A stretch of DNA of 64,000 nt from Bradyrhizobium sp. (GTDB lineage: Bacteria > Pseudomonadota > Alphaproteobacteria > Rhizobiales > Xanthobacteraceae), in assembly GCF_016219575.1 (NCBI RefSeq), contig NZ_JACRMG010000040.1:1-64000 (forward strand). The letters run 5' to 3'. The notes beneath the pieces are model-generated. The model worked only from the letters and a program-made list of their open reading frames with translations. It did no database searches and was not told where the DNA came from. Positions 39,821 to 48,468 of this stretch are shown in pieces. The first letter of the stretch is position 1. Every line of letters starts with the position of its first letter. Both the position numbers and the translations under genes were made by a program.

Positions 39821-40957
39821 CTAGACCGCGGCGGGGGCCACCGCCAGCGGAGCTTGCTGCGCGGCCATCAGCCGGCGCGCCCGGGCCGCCTTCTTGCGGC
39901 GCAGCCAGGCATAGGTCAACCGCTCAGTGGTCGCCTTGATCGACGCGAGGAAGGCAAGTACCGCCATGGCCACGCTGAAGATCCAGCTGGCAAGCGTCCA
40001 CAGCCCGGATAGACCGAGCAGCGCACCACGGCCGAGCGTCTTGAGGATGGCGCGGGTCTGCCCGCCCTTCTTCTCCGCCAGCCGCGCGGCGCGTGCGACC
40101 TCCTTCGGGCTCTCGGCGATCTTCAGCGTGTCCTGCGCTGCCTTGATGCCGGCCTTCTCGCCGACCCGGCCGACATCCTTGGCAAGCCGCACCAGCACGC
40201 CGGCCTTCTCGGCGCGGAACGCGGCCTTCATGGCGCCGATCGTCTCGCCCGGACGCAGCACCGATCCGGAGGCGACCGCCCTCTGCAGCACCGGTGCATC
40301 AACGACTTCGCGCGCCGAGCGGCCGGCAAATTGCACCAGGCCCTCGCTGAGGCGGCCGACCTTGCGCGTGTCCTTGACCAGCGTGAGGCCGGCGCGCAGC
40401 GGCACGGCGCCGCCGACCGAGACATAAGTCGCCGCGGTCACCGCAAGGCCCACCGTGGCAAGTCCGAGAATGAGATGGTCGGTTTCCTCGCCCATGGCCA
40501 GATGCTTGCCCTCGCGCACGACGTCCCTGATGTCGCCCCACACGAAGAGATCGCCGGCGACCGTGCCGGAAAGGCTCGCAATGTCGTCGGCATTGCCGGT
40601 GACGAGGCCGGTGGCGAACCGTCTTGCGAATTGCGCCGACGAATTGTCCTCGGTCACGGCATCGCTCACCCGCTTCGACAGTTCCTCGCCGAGCGCGACG
40701 TTGCGGTCCAGCGCCAGCTCAGCAAAGCTGCCGGCAAGATCGGCATCGCCGGCCGCGAGCGCCGCCTCGACATTTTCACGGATCAGGCCGGGGTTGTTCC
40801 GCAGGGCAGAATTGACCTGGAGGCTGGAGAGCTCGGCCGGGTCGTCCTGCGCTGCCAGCAGCGCAAACGCATCGCGGGCATGCGGCCATAGCGCCGCAGC
40901 AACGGCGGCGCTGACCACCATCCCTGCCACGGCCAGACTGAGCTTTGCCCGCTTCAT
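39821..40957 (-). CDS. Membrane protein of unknown function, 378 aa
   Basis: N-terminal membrane segment or signal anchor (MKRAKLSLAVAGMVVSAAVA), a helical region with TPR-like helix pairs (about 35-125), a hydrophobic stretch near 160-180 (LILGLATVGLAVTAATYVSV), an amphipathic lysine-rich helical region, and two C-terminal membrane helices with a basic tail. The alternative start at 41002 lacks a ribosome binding site. Similar proteins occur in rhizobia without function. Confidence 0.75.
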   Translation of the reverse strand: MKRAKLSLAVAGMVVSAAVAAALWPHARDAFALLAAQDDPAELSSLQVNSALRNNPGLIRENVEAALAAGDADLAGSFAELALDRNVALGEELSKRVSDAVTEDNSSAQFARRFATGLVTGNADDIASLSGTVAGDLFVWGDIRDVVREGKHLAMGEETDHLILGLATVGLAVTAATYVSVGGAVPLRAGLTLVKDTRKVGRLSEGLVQFAGRSAREVVDAPVLQRAVASGSVLRPGETIGAMKAAFRAEKAGVLVRLAKDVGRVGEKAGIKAAQDTLKIAESPKEVARAARLAEKKGGQTRAILKTLGRGALLGLSGLWTLASWIFSVAMAVLAFLASIKATTERLTYAWLRRKKAARARRLMAAQQAPLAVAPAAV

Positions 40958-41003
40958 GGTCGAAAAACCGGTCCTTTTCCTGCCCTCAAGATGGTATGCC
41001 ATT

Positions 41004-41064
41004 TTCGTGACACAACTGCCCCGACGAAAGAAGGGCTTTCCGGGGACGACAAGATTGTGTCGAA
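41004..41064. repeat. Imperfect inverted repeat
   Basis: Outer arms TTCGTGACACAA (41004-41015) and TTGTGTCGAA (41055-41064); inner arms CCCCGACGAAAG (41019-41030) and CTTTCCGGGG (41036-41045). A REP-like extended hairpin upstream of the 378-aa membrane protein gene. Confidence 0.45.
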
Positions 41065-41198
41065 TTTCGATGAGTAAATCAGCCGCCGGGGCATCTAGGA
41101 ATCATCCGCACCCATCATTATGGTGCGCGGCAACATTTCGCGCCACCGCGTCGCTGTGATTGCGGCTTGCCCCAAGCGCTACCCAAGGTGAACAGGTT

Positions 41199-41444
41199 AT
41201 GGCCGACCACGTCGTTCCGCATTTCCACAACGATGCCGGTGTCGCGGTGATCGAAATCGGATCGCAGGAATTCATGTGCGTCGGCGCCAACCCGCCGTTC
41301 GACCATCCGCATGTGTTTCTCGATCTCGGCAACGACAACGAGATAATCTGCCCCTATTGCTCGACGCTGTACCGCTTTGCCGCCGACCTCAAGGCGGGCG
41401 AAGCCCGGCCGCCGGAGTGCGTGCTGAAGGACAAGGCCGCCTGA
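41199..41444 (+). CDS. Zinc-finger (CHCC-type) protein, 81 aa
   Basis: A conserved His (in VPHFHNDAG or DHPHVFLDLG) and the knuckle IICPYCSTLYRF match the zf-CHCC family found in alphaproteobacteria and in the mitochondrial complex I subunit NDUFS6. ATG at 41199 with AAGGTGAACAGG upstream. It lies 7 bp before the FAD-monooxygenase gene, so they are co-transcribed. Confidence 0.88.
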   Translation: MADHVVPHFHNDAGVAVIEIGSQEFMCVGANPPFDHPHVFLDLGNDNEIICPYCSTLYRFAADLKAGEARPPECVLKDKAA

Positions 41445-41451
41445 TCCGTCC

Positions 41452-42654
41452 GTGGCCGCATCGCGCACCATCTTTGTGGCTGGTGCCGGCATCGGGGGAC
41501 TGACGACCTCGCTGGCGCTGGCCAAGAAGGGCTTTCGCGCCGTCGTGCTGGAGAAAGCCGAGAAGCTGGAGGAGGCCGGCGCCGGCCTGCAGCTCTCCCC
41601 CAATGCCAGCCGCATCCTGGTCGAACTCGGGCTCGGGCCGCGCCTTGCGGGGCGCGCGGTGGTGCCGGAATCCATCAACGTCATGAGCGCGCGCGCCGGC
41701 GGCGAGATCTGCCGCCTGCCGCTGGGCGAGGCCGCCACCTTCCGCGCCGGCGCGCCCTATTGGGTGGTGCACCGCGCCGACCTGCAGGCGGCGCTGCTGG
41801 CGCAGGTGGAAGTAACGCCCGATGTCGAGTTGCGTCTCGGCTGCCAGTTCGAGGACGTCACCAAACATGCGCGCGGGCTCACCATCGTGCAGCGCCAGGG
41901 ACTGACGCGGCAGCAGGACGTCGCCAACGCCCTGATCGGCGCCGACGGCATCTGGTCGTCGGTGCGGCACCATCTGTTTCCGGAGGTGCAGCCGCAATTT
42001 TCCGGCCTGATCGCCTGGCGCGGCACGCTCGAGGCCACCGCGCTGCCGCGTGAATATACCTCGCCCCGCGTGCAGCTGTGGATGGGGCCGAACGCGCATC
42101 TGGTCGCCTATCCCATTTCGGGCGGCCGGCAGATCAACGTGGTGGCGATCGTCGGCGGCACCTGGAACAGGCCCGGCTGGACCTCGCCGGGCGAGGCCAA
42201 CGAGATCAAGCAATTCTTTGCCTCCGCCCGCTGGCCGGCGACCGCGCGCATGCTGGCGAGCGCGGTCGACGAATGGAAGCGCTGGGCGCTGTTCACAGTG
42301 CCCGAGGACGGCGAATGGCATGAGGGCCAGATCGCGCTGCTCGGCGATGCCGCGCATGCGATGCTGCCCTTTGCCGCGCAAGGCGCCGGCATGGCGATCG
42401 AGGATGCCGCGGTGCTGGCTAAATGCCTGAGCGAAGGCGGCAGCGATGCCGCCGGTGTGACGGCGGCCTTGAAGAAATACGCGCGGCAGCGCCGCGGCCG
42501 TGTCGCCAAGGTGCAGCGGCTGGCGCGGCGCCAGGGCCGCATCTATCACATGACCGGACCGATGGCCGCGGCACGCGATCACTTCGTCCGCGCCATGGGC
42601 GGAAAACGCATGCTGTCGCGGCAGGACTGGATCTACGACTGGCGGATCTCGTGA
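41452..42654 (+). CDS. FAD-dependent monooxygenase (salicylate hydroxylase-like)
   Basis: 400 residues, GTG start. FAD Rossmann motif FVAGAGIGGLTTSLALAKKG at the N-terminus, the GADGIWSSVRHHLF segment (DG motif), and the second FAD motif LLGDAAHAMLPFAAQGAGMA. Flavoprotein aromatic hydroxylase fold acting with NAD(P)H and O2. Substrate unknown; no aromatic ring-cleavage gene adjoins. Confidence 0.9.
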   Translation: MAASRTIFVAGAGIGGLTTSLALAKKGFRAVVLEKAEKLEEAGAGLQLSPNASRILVELGLGPRLAGRAVVPESINVMSARAGGEICRLPLGEAATFRAGAPYWVVHRADLQAALLAQVEVTPDVELRLGCQFEDVTKHARGLTIVQRQGLTRQQDVANALIGADGIWSSVRHHLFPEVQPQFSGLIAWRGTLEATALPREYTSPRVQLWMGPNAHLVAYPISGGRQINVVAIVGGTWNRPGWTSPGEANEIKQFFASARWPATARMLASAVDEWKRWALFTVPEDGEWHEGQIALLGDAAHAMLPFAAQGAGMAIEDAAVLAKCLSEGGSDAAGVTAALKKYARQRRGRVAKVQRLARRQGRIYHMTGPMAAARDHFVRAMGGKRMLSRQDWIYDWRIS

Positions 42655-42679
42655 TTCGCGGTCACGGCCGGGCGTAACA

Positions 42680-43105
42680 TCAATACACCGAGCGGCCCGC
42701 GCGCGACGGCGGCGCTGGGAGAGCGGCGGGCGGCGCCACCGGCATCGCCGCACCCGGCACGGTCTCGCGGCAGCGGTTCTTCTGCCAGGCCTGCTCGGCG
42801 AGCTTCGACTGCCCGCGCGTGGCGATATATTCGTTGCGATAGGCAACCTCGGCCACGACCGCGCCGCCGGCGCCGGTCTCCGCCTTCGCCATCAGCCCCT
42901 GCAATTCCGCGGTGCGATCGCCCAGCCGCTTGCGCTCAGCCTCGAGCTGCTTGCAGTCGTAGAGGTCGTATTTGGCAGGATCGGCGAAAGCCAGACTCAT
43001 GCTGTCGCTCATCTCGGCGCAGCCCGGCAGTGCCAGCGCAAGCGCCAGCACGGCGGCGATGCGGGCGCGCGAGAGAGGCAGGTGAGCGGGTAGCGAGAAC
43101 AGCAT
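42680..43105 (-). CDS. Putative lipoprotein, 141 aa
   Basis: Signal peptide with lipobox-like LALPGC at about residues 24-29, so likely lipid-modified and exported. The middle is a helix rich in Lys/Glu/Arg (DCKQLEAERKRLGDRTAELQ) and the C-terminus is Pro/Ala-rich. Two cysteines (DCKQL and NRCRE) may pair. No known family. Confidence 0.75.
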   Translation of the reverse strand: MLFSLPAHLPLSRARIAAVLALALALPGCAEMSDSMSLAFADPAKYDLYDCKQLEAERKRLGDRTAELQGLMAKAETGAGGAVVAEVAYRNEYIATRGQSKLAEQAWQKNRCRETVPGAAMPVAPPAALPAPPSRAGRSVY

Positions 43106-43319
43106 CTGAACTAGGTAGACCTTGGACGTTGAGATTGCCTAAAGCAGCCGCCCGTGTCGGGATTGAGGCTGAGCCAAGTTTCGCGACCGCCCCCTTTTTG
43201 CGGCCTCAACCCGCTCTTGCAGGAGCCCTGCTAATTCATTGAAAGCGCGGGCTTTCCACCAAATATCCCATTTCCACTTCGCCGCCAAACGCGCTAGATA
43301 TTGCTGGCTTCCTGCAAAT

Positions 43320-43406
43320 GCGGACGTGGCGGAACTGGTAGACGCAAGGGACTTAAAATCCCTCGATGGCAACGTCGTGTGGGTTCGAGTCCCACCGCCC
43401 GCACCA
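43320..43406 (+). tRNA. tRNA-Leu (anticodon UAA)
   Basis: 87 nt with encoded CCA. Acceptor stem GCGGACG/CGCCCGC (one A-C mismatch), D-arm GGCGGAACTGGTAGACGC, anticodon loop CTTAAAA giving UAA, a long variable arm of class II type, and T-loop GGTTCGAGTCC. It reads UUA codons, rare in such GC-rich genomes. Its 3' end borders the Fic locus. Confidence 0.97.
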
Positions 43407-43510
43407 AGCTTCGCCCTAACCCGATACGCGTGGCGCACCACACTGGACCGTCGGGTCCACATGTGAACGCAGAGCCGGACTGCCAGTCCCAACCGTGCTA
43501 CTCTCGAATC

Positions 43511-43711
43511 ATGGCATCGCAAAAGGACAGCTCAAAGAAGCGGAAGGGTACCGGCTTTGTTGTCGGGAGCGCGCGGTTCAAGAAAATCAGCGCGGTCGAA
43601 GGGATTGAATACACACCCGATATGAAGGGCAGCACTGCCGTTTCAAAGAGCAAGGCCGAAACCCCTGAAGAGCGCCGCAAGGCCATTATCCGGGCCTACC
43701 GAAAAACCTGA
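43511..43711 (+). CDS. Probable antitoxin of the Fic protein, 66 aa
   Basis: Basic protein: MASQKDSSKKRKGTGFVVGS, then ARFKKISAVEGIEYTPDM and a C-terminal helix PEERRKAIIRAYRKT. The stop is 8 bp before the Fic start, the usual arrangement for class I Fic antitoxins. The segment SAVEG is close to, but one residue shorter than, the inhibitory (S/T)xxxE(G/N) motif, so inhibition by the standard Glu is uncertain. GC is visibly lower than in the neighbours. Confidence 0.7.
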   Translation: MASQKDSSKKRKGTGFVVGSARFKKISAVEGIEYTPDMKGSTAVSKSKAETPEERRKAIIRAYRKT

Positions 43712-43719
43712 CACTGCGA

Positions 43720-44307
43720 ATGTATGACGCCGTCGCCGACGATTATTGTTATCCGGGCACCACGGTTCTCAAGAACAAGCTCGACTTGCGGAGTGCCGAA
43801 GAACTCGCCGCGTTCGAGGCTGAGGTGAGCGATGCGCGGGCAGATGAAGAGCTACCCGCTGGCAATCTGGACTACGAGCATTTCAAATCGATCCACCGAC
43901 ACCTCTTTCAGGATGTCTACGATTGGGCAGGTGAGCCACGCACAGTTCGCATCTCCAAGGGAGGCAGCATGTTTTGCTTTCCCGAGAACATCGAAGCTGA
44001 AGCTACAAAGCTCTTCACGGGTTTGAGACGGAACGGCTTCTTGAGAGGTCTTGACCTGAAAGATTTTGCTGAGCGATCCGCCCACTTCCTTGCTGTATTG
44101 AATGCGATCCACGCCTTCCGTGAAGGGAATGGAAGAACTCAGCTCTCGTTCTTTCTCCTCCTGGCCGATCAAGCCGGCTACGCGCTCACTTTGCAAGAAC
44201 TCGACCCTGGCGCATTTCTTGCAGCAATGGTCGCGAGCTTTGATGGCGATGAAGCGCCGCTGGCTGCCATTATCAAACAACTCATCGACAGCGAATCGGC
44301 GGGTTGA
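43720..44307 (+). CDS. fic: Fic-domain protein (probable AMPylating toxin)
   Basis: 195 residues: Fic core with the flap region VYDWAGEPRTVRISKGGSMF and the active-site motif HAFREGNGRTQ (residues 131-141, catalytic His131). Compared with HPFx(D/E)GNGRxxR, Pro is Ala132 and the last Arg is Leu142; His, Phe, Glu, GNG and the first Arg are kept. Fic enzymes transfer AMP from ATP to target proteins. It pairs with the upstream 66-aa gene and lies directly 3' of tRNA-Leu, in lower-GC sequence, suggesting acquisition. Confidence 0.92.
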   Translation: MYDAVADDYCYPGTTVLKNKLDLRSAEELAAFEAEVSDARADEELPAGNLDYEHFKSIHRHLFQDVYDWAGEPRTVRISKGGSMFCFPENIEAEATKLFTGLRRNGFLRGLDLKDFAERSAHFLAVLNAIHAFREGNGRTQLSFFLLLADQAGYALTLQELDPGAFLAAMVASFDGDEAPLAAIIKQLIDSESAG

Positions 44308-44322
44308 GCTCCACCCGCCCCC

Positions 44323-44844
44323 TCACCCCTTGATCCGCATCCTTCCCATGTAATCCCGCTTCCCGATCGGCACGCCGCGCGAGCGCAGGATGTCGTAGGC
44401 GGTGGTGGCGTGGAAGTGGAAGTTCGGCAGCGAGAAAGACAGCACGAAGGTTTCGGCGACGAAGGGGATCTTGGTCTCGCCGAACTGGAACGCGACGTCC
44501 TTGCCTTCGAGCGCGTTGACCTCGTCCGGCTTCAGCGCTTCCAGCTTGCCCTTCGACTCCACCAGCAGCGCCTGCAGGTCGGCATAGTCGAGCGGGCCGG
44601 CCTTGCCGGGCGGATTGAACACGCCGCTCTTCAGCGCTTCCATGGCGCCGGCCGAATGATGCGCCACCGAGCGGATCTGGAAGCTGAACGGCGCCATGTC
44701 CTCGAACAGCCGGTGCTCGACCACCTGGCCCGAATCGACATTGCACTCCTTGCAGTGGGCGAGGCCTTTTTCGAGAAATCCCGACACCGCGCCGAGCGTC
44801 TGCAAATAGGTCGGCACAGTCAACTCATACAGCGACACGGCCAT
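44323..44844 (-). CDS. DUF1993 (DinB-like) protein
   Basis: 173 residues. MAVSLYELTVPTYLQTLGAV and the later LPNFHFHATTAYDILRSRGV are hallmarks of DUF1993, a DinB/YfiT-like four-helix bundle whose members are mostly uncharacterised. Histidines in AHHSAG and FHFHATT could bind metal. Divergent from nadX, with a 15-bp palindrome between them. Confidence 0.9.
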   Translation of the reverse strand: MAVSLYELTVPTYLQTLGAVSGFLEKGLAHCKECNVDSGQVVEHRLFEDMAPFSFQIRSVAHHSAGAMEALKSGVFNPPGKAGPLDYADLQALLVESKGKLEALKPDEVNALEGKDVAFQFGETKIPFVAETFVLSFSLPNFHFHATTAYDILRSRGVPIGKRDYMGRMRIKG

Positions 44845-44900
44845 GGCGCGATTCCCCCTGGGCTGCCCGCAATGCGGGGCATTTGTTGTTGGTTATGATG

Positions 44901-44915
44901 CGATCGGTCCGATCG
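44901..44915. promoter_or_regulatory. Palindrome in the DUF1993/nadX divergent promoter region
   Basis: CGATCGG-T-CCGATCG is a perfect 7-bp inverted repeat with a one-base centre, 57 bp upstream of the DUF1993 start and 108 bp upstream of nadX. A plausible operator, not a terminator. Confidence 0.35.
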
Positions 44916-45022
44916 TACCCGAACAGTTCGCGAGATCAACCTGACTTCCGCGCGCGGCCGGCTTGCCCAACCGTCCCGCTTCCGCGATGCTGGCGGCCGG
45001 CATCCTGTTGGGAGCAGTCCCC

Positions 45023-45880
45023 ATGAAGGCATTCGCGCCGGGCAAGCACGACGATTTCGCGCGCCACGGGAAAAACGCACCGCTGCGGATCGCCATCGCG
45101 GGCCTCGGCGCCATCGGGCTGAAGATCGCCGAGGCGCTCGACCGCGGCATTCCCGGCTGTGCGCTGGCAGCGGTTTCCGCCAACGACCGCGGCAAGGCCG
45201 CCGCGCGCCTCGCCCATCTGGCTCACGCCCCGCCGGTCGTCGCGATCGATGCGCTCGAGCCGCTCGCCGATCTCGTGATCGAATGCGCGCCGGCGAATCT
45301 CTTGCCCGCCATCGCCGAGCCGTTCCTGCGCGCCGGCAAGACCGTGCTCGTGCTCAGCGCCGGCGCCATCCTGGTCAACCAGCACCTGATAGAGCTCGCG
45401 CGCGAGCATGGCGGCCAGATCGTCGTGCCCACCGGCGCCCTGCTCGGCCTCGACGCGGTCGCAGCCGCCGCGGAAGGAAAAATCCGTTCGGTGCGCATGG
45501 TGACGCGCAAACCGGTGCGCGGGCTGGCGGGTGCGCCCTATCTTGCCGAGCACAACATCCGCATCGAGGACATCACGGAGCCGCTGCGCATCTTCGAGGG
45601 CACACCGCGCGAGGCAGCGATCGGCTTTCCGGCTAACCTCAACGTCGCGGTGGCGCTGTCGCTGGCCGGCATCGGGCCGGACAGGACTACACTCGAGATC
45701 TGGGCCGATCCATCGCTGGAGCGCAACGTGCACCGGATCGAGGTCGAGGCCGACTCGGCGAGCTTCTCGATGCAGATCGAGAACGTGCCGTCGGAAAACC
45801 CGCGCACCGGGCGCATCACAGCGCTGTCGGTGATCTCCTATTTGCGCAAGCTCGGCGCGCCGCTGCGGGTCGGGTCCTGA
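45023..45880 (+). CDS. nadX: Aspartate dehydrogenase (DUF108)
   Basis: 285 residues. N-terminal Rossmann motif IAIAGLGAIGLKIAEAL; VIECAPANLLP, LSAGAILVNQHLI and PTGALLGLDAVAAAAEGK follow; the C-terminal domain has IGFPANLNVAVALSLAGIGP, typical of the aspartate dehydrogenase family. It oxidises L-aspartate with NAD(P)+ towards iminoaspartate for NAD synthesis or aspartate breakdown. No nadA or nadC adjoins. ATG at 45023 with GGGAG upstream. Confidence 0.88.
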   Translation: MKAFAPGKHDDFARHGKNAPLRIAIAGLGAIGLKIAEALDRGIPGCALAAVSANDRGKAAARLAHLAHAPPVVAIDALEPLADLVIECAPANLLPAIAEPFLRAGKTVLVLSAGAILVNQHLIELAREHGGQIVVPTGALLGLDAVAAAAEGKIRSVRMVTRKPVRGLAGAPYLAEHNIRIEDITEPLRIFEGTPREAAIGFPANLNVAVALSLAGIGPDRTTLEIWADPSLERNVHRIEVEADSASFSMQIENVPSENPRTGRITALSVISYLRKLGAPLRVGS

Positions 45881-45923
45881 TCGCGACGAAGGGATTTCAG
45901 AGCCGGATTCTCCGCTCCTACGA

Positions 45924-47543
45924 TCACGCCCCCGCGAAAAACTCCCGGTGCCGCCCCGGCGCGGCCTCGAACAGCGCCTTGGTGTATTCGTGCTTGGGCG
46001 CCGCAAAGACGTCCGCGGTCGTGCCCTGCTCGACGATGACGCCGCGCTGCATCACCGCAATGCGGTCGCAAACTTGCGCAGCAACCCGCAGATCGTGGGT
46101 GATGAAGAGCACCGCGAGATTGAACCTGCGGCGCACCTCGTCGAGCAGTTTCAGCACCTGGGCCTGAACCGAGACGTCCAGCGCCGAGACCGGCTCGTCG
46201 CCGATCAGAAGCTCCGGCTCCATCGCGAGCGCCCGCGCGATGCAGATGCGCTGGCGCTGCCCGCCGGAGAACTGATGCGGATAGCGGTCGACTGCATCCG
46301 GCGACAGATGCACGACCGCCATCAGGTCGCGCGCGCGCTGCAGGGCTTCGTTGCGCGACAGGCCGAAATTCATCGGTCCCTCGATGATCGCCTCGCCGAC
46401 GGTGCGGCGCGGATTGAGCGAGCGGTAGGGATCCTGGAAGATGAACTGCATCCGCCGCCGCATCGGGCGGAATTGCGCTTCCTTCATCGCGGCAGTGTCG
46501 ATGTTGTCGATCCGCACCGCACCGCTGGTCGGGTCGACCAGCCGGGCGATGCAGCGCGCCACCGTCGACTTGCCGGAACCGGATTCGCCGACGATGCCGA
46601 GCGTCTCGCCGCGGCGCACCTCGAGCGAAACATCCTTCACCGCATTGACGATGCGCGCCTTGGGCTGGAACAGCGAGCGCTTGCCATAGGTCTTGAACAG
46701 CTTTTCCGTCTGCAGCACCACCGGCCCGCTCACCGGCACACGCTTCGGCGGCGTCATGCTCGGCACGGAAGCGAGCAGCATCTTGGTGTATTCCTCGCGC
46801 GGGTTGCGCAGCACGTCCTCGGCGGCGCCCTGCTCCACGATGCGGCCGAGCTGCATCACCACGACGCGGTCGGCGATCTCCGAGACCACGCCGAAATCAT
46901 GGGTAATGAACAGCACGCCGGTCTTCTTGCGCGCCTGCATCTCCCGCACGAGCTTGAGGATCTGCGCCTGGGTGGTGACATCGAGCGCCGTGGTCGGCTC
47001 GTCCGCGATCAGCAATGCGGGATCGAGCACGAGGGCTGCAGCGATCATGATGCGCTGGCGCTGGCCGCCGGAGAGCTGATGCGGATAGGCGTCGATCATC
47101 TGCTCGGGATCAGGCAGATGCACCGCACGCATCATGTCCAGCACGCGCTTGCGCCGCTCCCGCGGGTCGAGGTCGGTGTGAACCTCCAGTACCTCGCCGA
47201 TCTGGTCGCCGACGCGCTCGACCGGGTTGAGCGCGGTCATCGGCTCCTGGAACACCATGGCCATGCGGGTGCCGCGGATCGCGCGCAGGTCGGCGTCGGA
47301 CTTGGTGGTGAGTTCCTCGCCCTCGAGCCGGATCGAACCGGTCTCGACCGACATCGCATTCTTCGGCAAGAGCCCCATCACCGCCTGCGCGGTCACCGAC
47401 TTGCCGGAGCCGGATTCGCCGACCACGCAGACGATCTCGTTGGCACCGACGGAAAGGCTGATTCCGCGCACGGCATGCGGCCGGTCGCCGTCGCCCCTGA
47501 TGGCGACGGAAAGATTGGCGACTTCGAGGACGGGGGCGCTCAT
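45924..47543 (-). CDS. Peptide-type ABC transporter, fused double ATPase (DppD-DppF type)
   Basis: 539 residues: two nucleotide-binding domains in tandem. First: Walker A GESGSGKSVTAQ, signature LSGGQRQRIMIA, Walker B LLIADEPTTALD. Second: GESGSGKSTVAR, FSGGQRQRICIA, LLIGDEPVSALD. Powers uptake of peptides or related amides through the two permeases just upstream. Its start lies 1 bp after the second permease stop. Confidence 0.95.
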   Translation of the reverse strand: MSAPVLEVANLSVAIRGDGDRPHAVRGISLSVGANEIVCVVGESGSGKSVTAQAVMGLLPKNAMSVETGSIRLEGEELTTKSDADLRAIRGTRMAMVFQEPMTALNPVERVGDQIGEVLEVHTDLDPRERRKRVLDMMRAVHLPDPEQMIDAYPHQLSGGQRQRIMIAAALVLDPALLIADEPTTALDVTTQAQILKLVREMQARKKTGVLFITHDFGVVSEIADRVVVMQLGRIVEQGAAEDVLRNPREEYTKMLLASVPSMTPPKRVPVSGPVVLQTEKLFKTYGKRSLFQPKARIVNAVKDVSLEVRRGETLGIVGESGSGKSTVARCIARLVDPTSGAVRIDNIDTAAMKEAQFRPMRRRMQFIFQDPYRSLNPRRTVGEAIIEGPMNFGLSRNEALQRARDLMAVVHLSPDAVDRYPHQFSGGQRQRICIARALAMEPELLIGDEPVSALDVSVQAQVLKLLDEVRRRFNLAVLFITHDLRVAAQVCDRIAVMQRGVIVEQGTTADVFAAPKHEYTKALFEAAPGRHREFFAGA

Positions 47544-47544
47544 C

Positions 47545-48468
47545 TCAGACTCGCTTCGCCATCTTGGGATCGAGCGTGTCGCGCAATCCGTCGCCGAGGA
47601 TATTGACGGCGAGGATGGTCATCGCGAGGAACACGCCGGGATAGATGATGTTGTGCGGGAACAGGCTGAACACCTGCCTGCCCTCGGCCATGATGTTGCC
47701 CCAGGTCGGCACCTCAGGCGGCACGCCGATGCCGAGGAAGGACAGGATGGCCTCGATCAGGATGGCGGAGGCGCAGATGAAGGTGCCCTGCACGATCATC
47801 GGGGCGATGGTGTTGGGCAGCACATGCCGCCACAGCAGTTTCGGGGTCGAGGTGCCGAGCGTCACGGCTGCCTCGACATAGGGCTCCTCGCGCACGCTGA
47901 GCACGATCGAGCGCACCAGCCGGACCACGCCCGGGACCTGCGGGACCGTGATGGCGATGATCACGGTCCAGACGCTGGAGCGGAACAGCGAGACCATGGC
48001 GATCGCCAGCAGAATGGCGGGGATCGCCATCAACCCGTCCATGATGCGCATGATGACGGCGTCGAGCAGGCGGAAGAAACCCGCGAGCACGCCGATCAAC
48101 AGGCCGCAGGCGACGCTGATCAGCGCCACCGAGACGCCGACGAACAGCGAGACACGCGCGCCATAGACAACGCGGCTATAGACGTCGCGGCCGAGTCCGT
48201 CCGTTCCGAACAGGGCGATCATCTTGATGCGCTCGCCGGTGTCGGTCCGCATGAAGAATTCCGCGCCGGGGACCTTGTTCCGCGCAATCGGATTGATCGC
48301 GGTGGGATCGATGGTGCCGAGCCACGGCGCCAGCAGCCCCGTCAGCACCACGACGGTGATGACGGCGCCGCCGAACAACACCGCCGGATTGAGCAGCAGC
48401 TTGCGAATTGCCGCGGCCGGTTTGACCGGCGCCGCCGCGATCGGGGTATCGAGGCTCAGGTCGGCCAT
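47545..48468 (-). CDS. Peptide-type ABC transporter permease (DppC type)
   Basis: 307 residues, six membrane segments, with DppC hallmarks FGTDGLGRDVYSRVVYGARV near the first third and the EAA-type coupling loop (AAVTLGTSTPKLLWRHVLPN). ATG at 48468 overlaps the preceding permease stop (ATGA). The frame extends upstream in another gene's shadow; MADLSLDTP is the correct start. Confidence 0.95.
   Translation of the reverse strand: MADLSLDTPIAAAPVKPAAAIRKLLLNPAVLFGGAVITVVVLTGLLAPWLGTIDPTAINPIARNKVPGAEFFMRTDTGERIKMIALFGTDGLGRDVYSRVVYGARVSLFVGVSVALISVACGLLIGVLAGFFRLLDAVIMRIMDGLMAIPAILLAIAMVSLFRSSVWTVIIAITVPQVPGVVRLVRSIVLSVREEPYVEAAVTLGTSTPKLLWRHVLPNTIAPMIVQGTFICASAILIEAILSFLGIGVPPEVPTWGNIMAEGRQVFSLFPHNIIYPGVFLAMTILAVNILGDGLRDTLDPKMAKRV

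Noticed and set aside
43407..44400. Search for a duplicated tRNA-Leu 3' end marking an integrated element
   Set aside because: No repeat of the GTTCGAGTCCCACC segment was seen downstream within the window, so no attachment site is claimed.
45948..47606. 552-codon open frame antisense to the double ATPase
   Set aside because: Antisense shadow; the sense frame holds two complete sets of ABC motifs.
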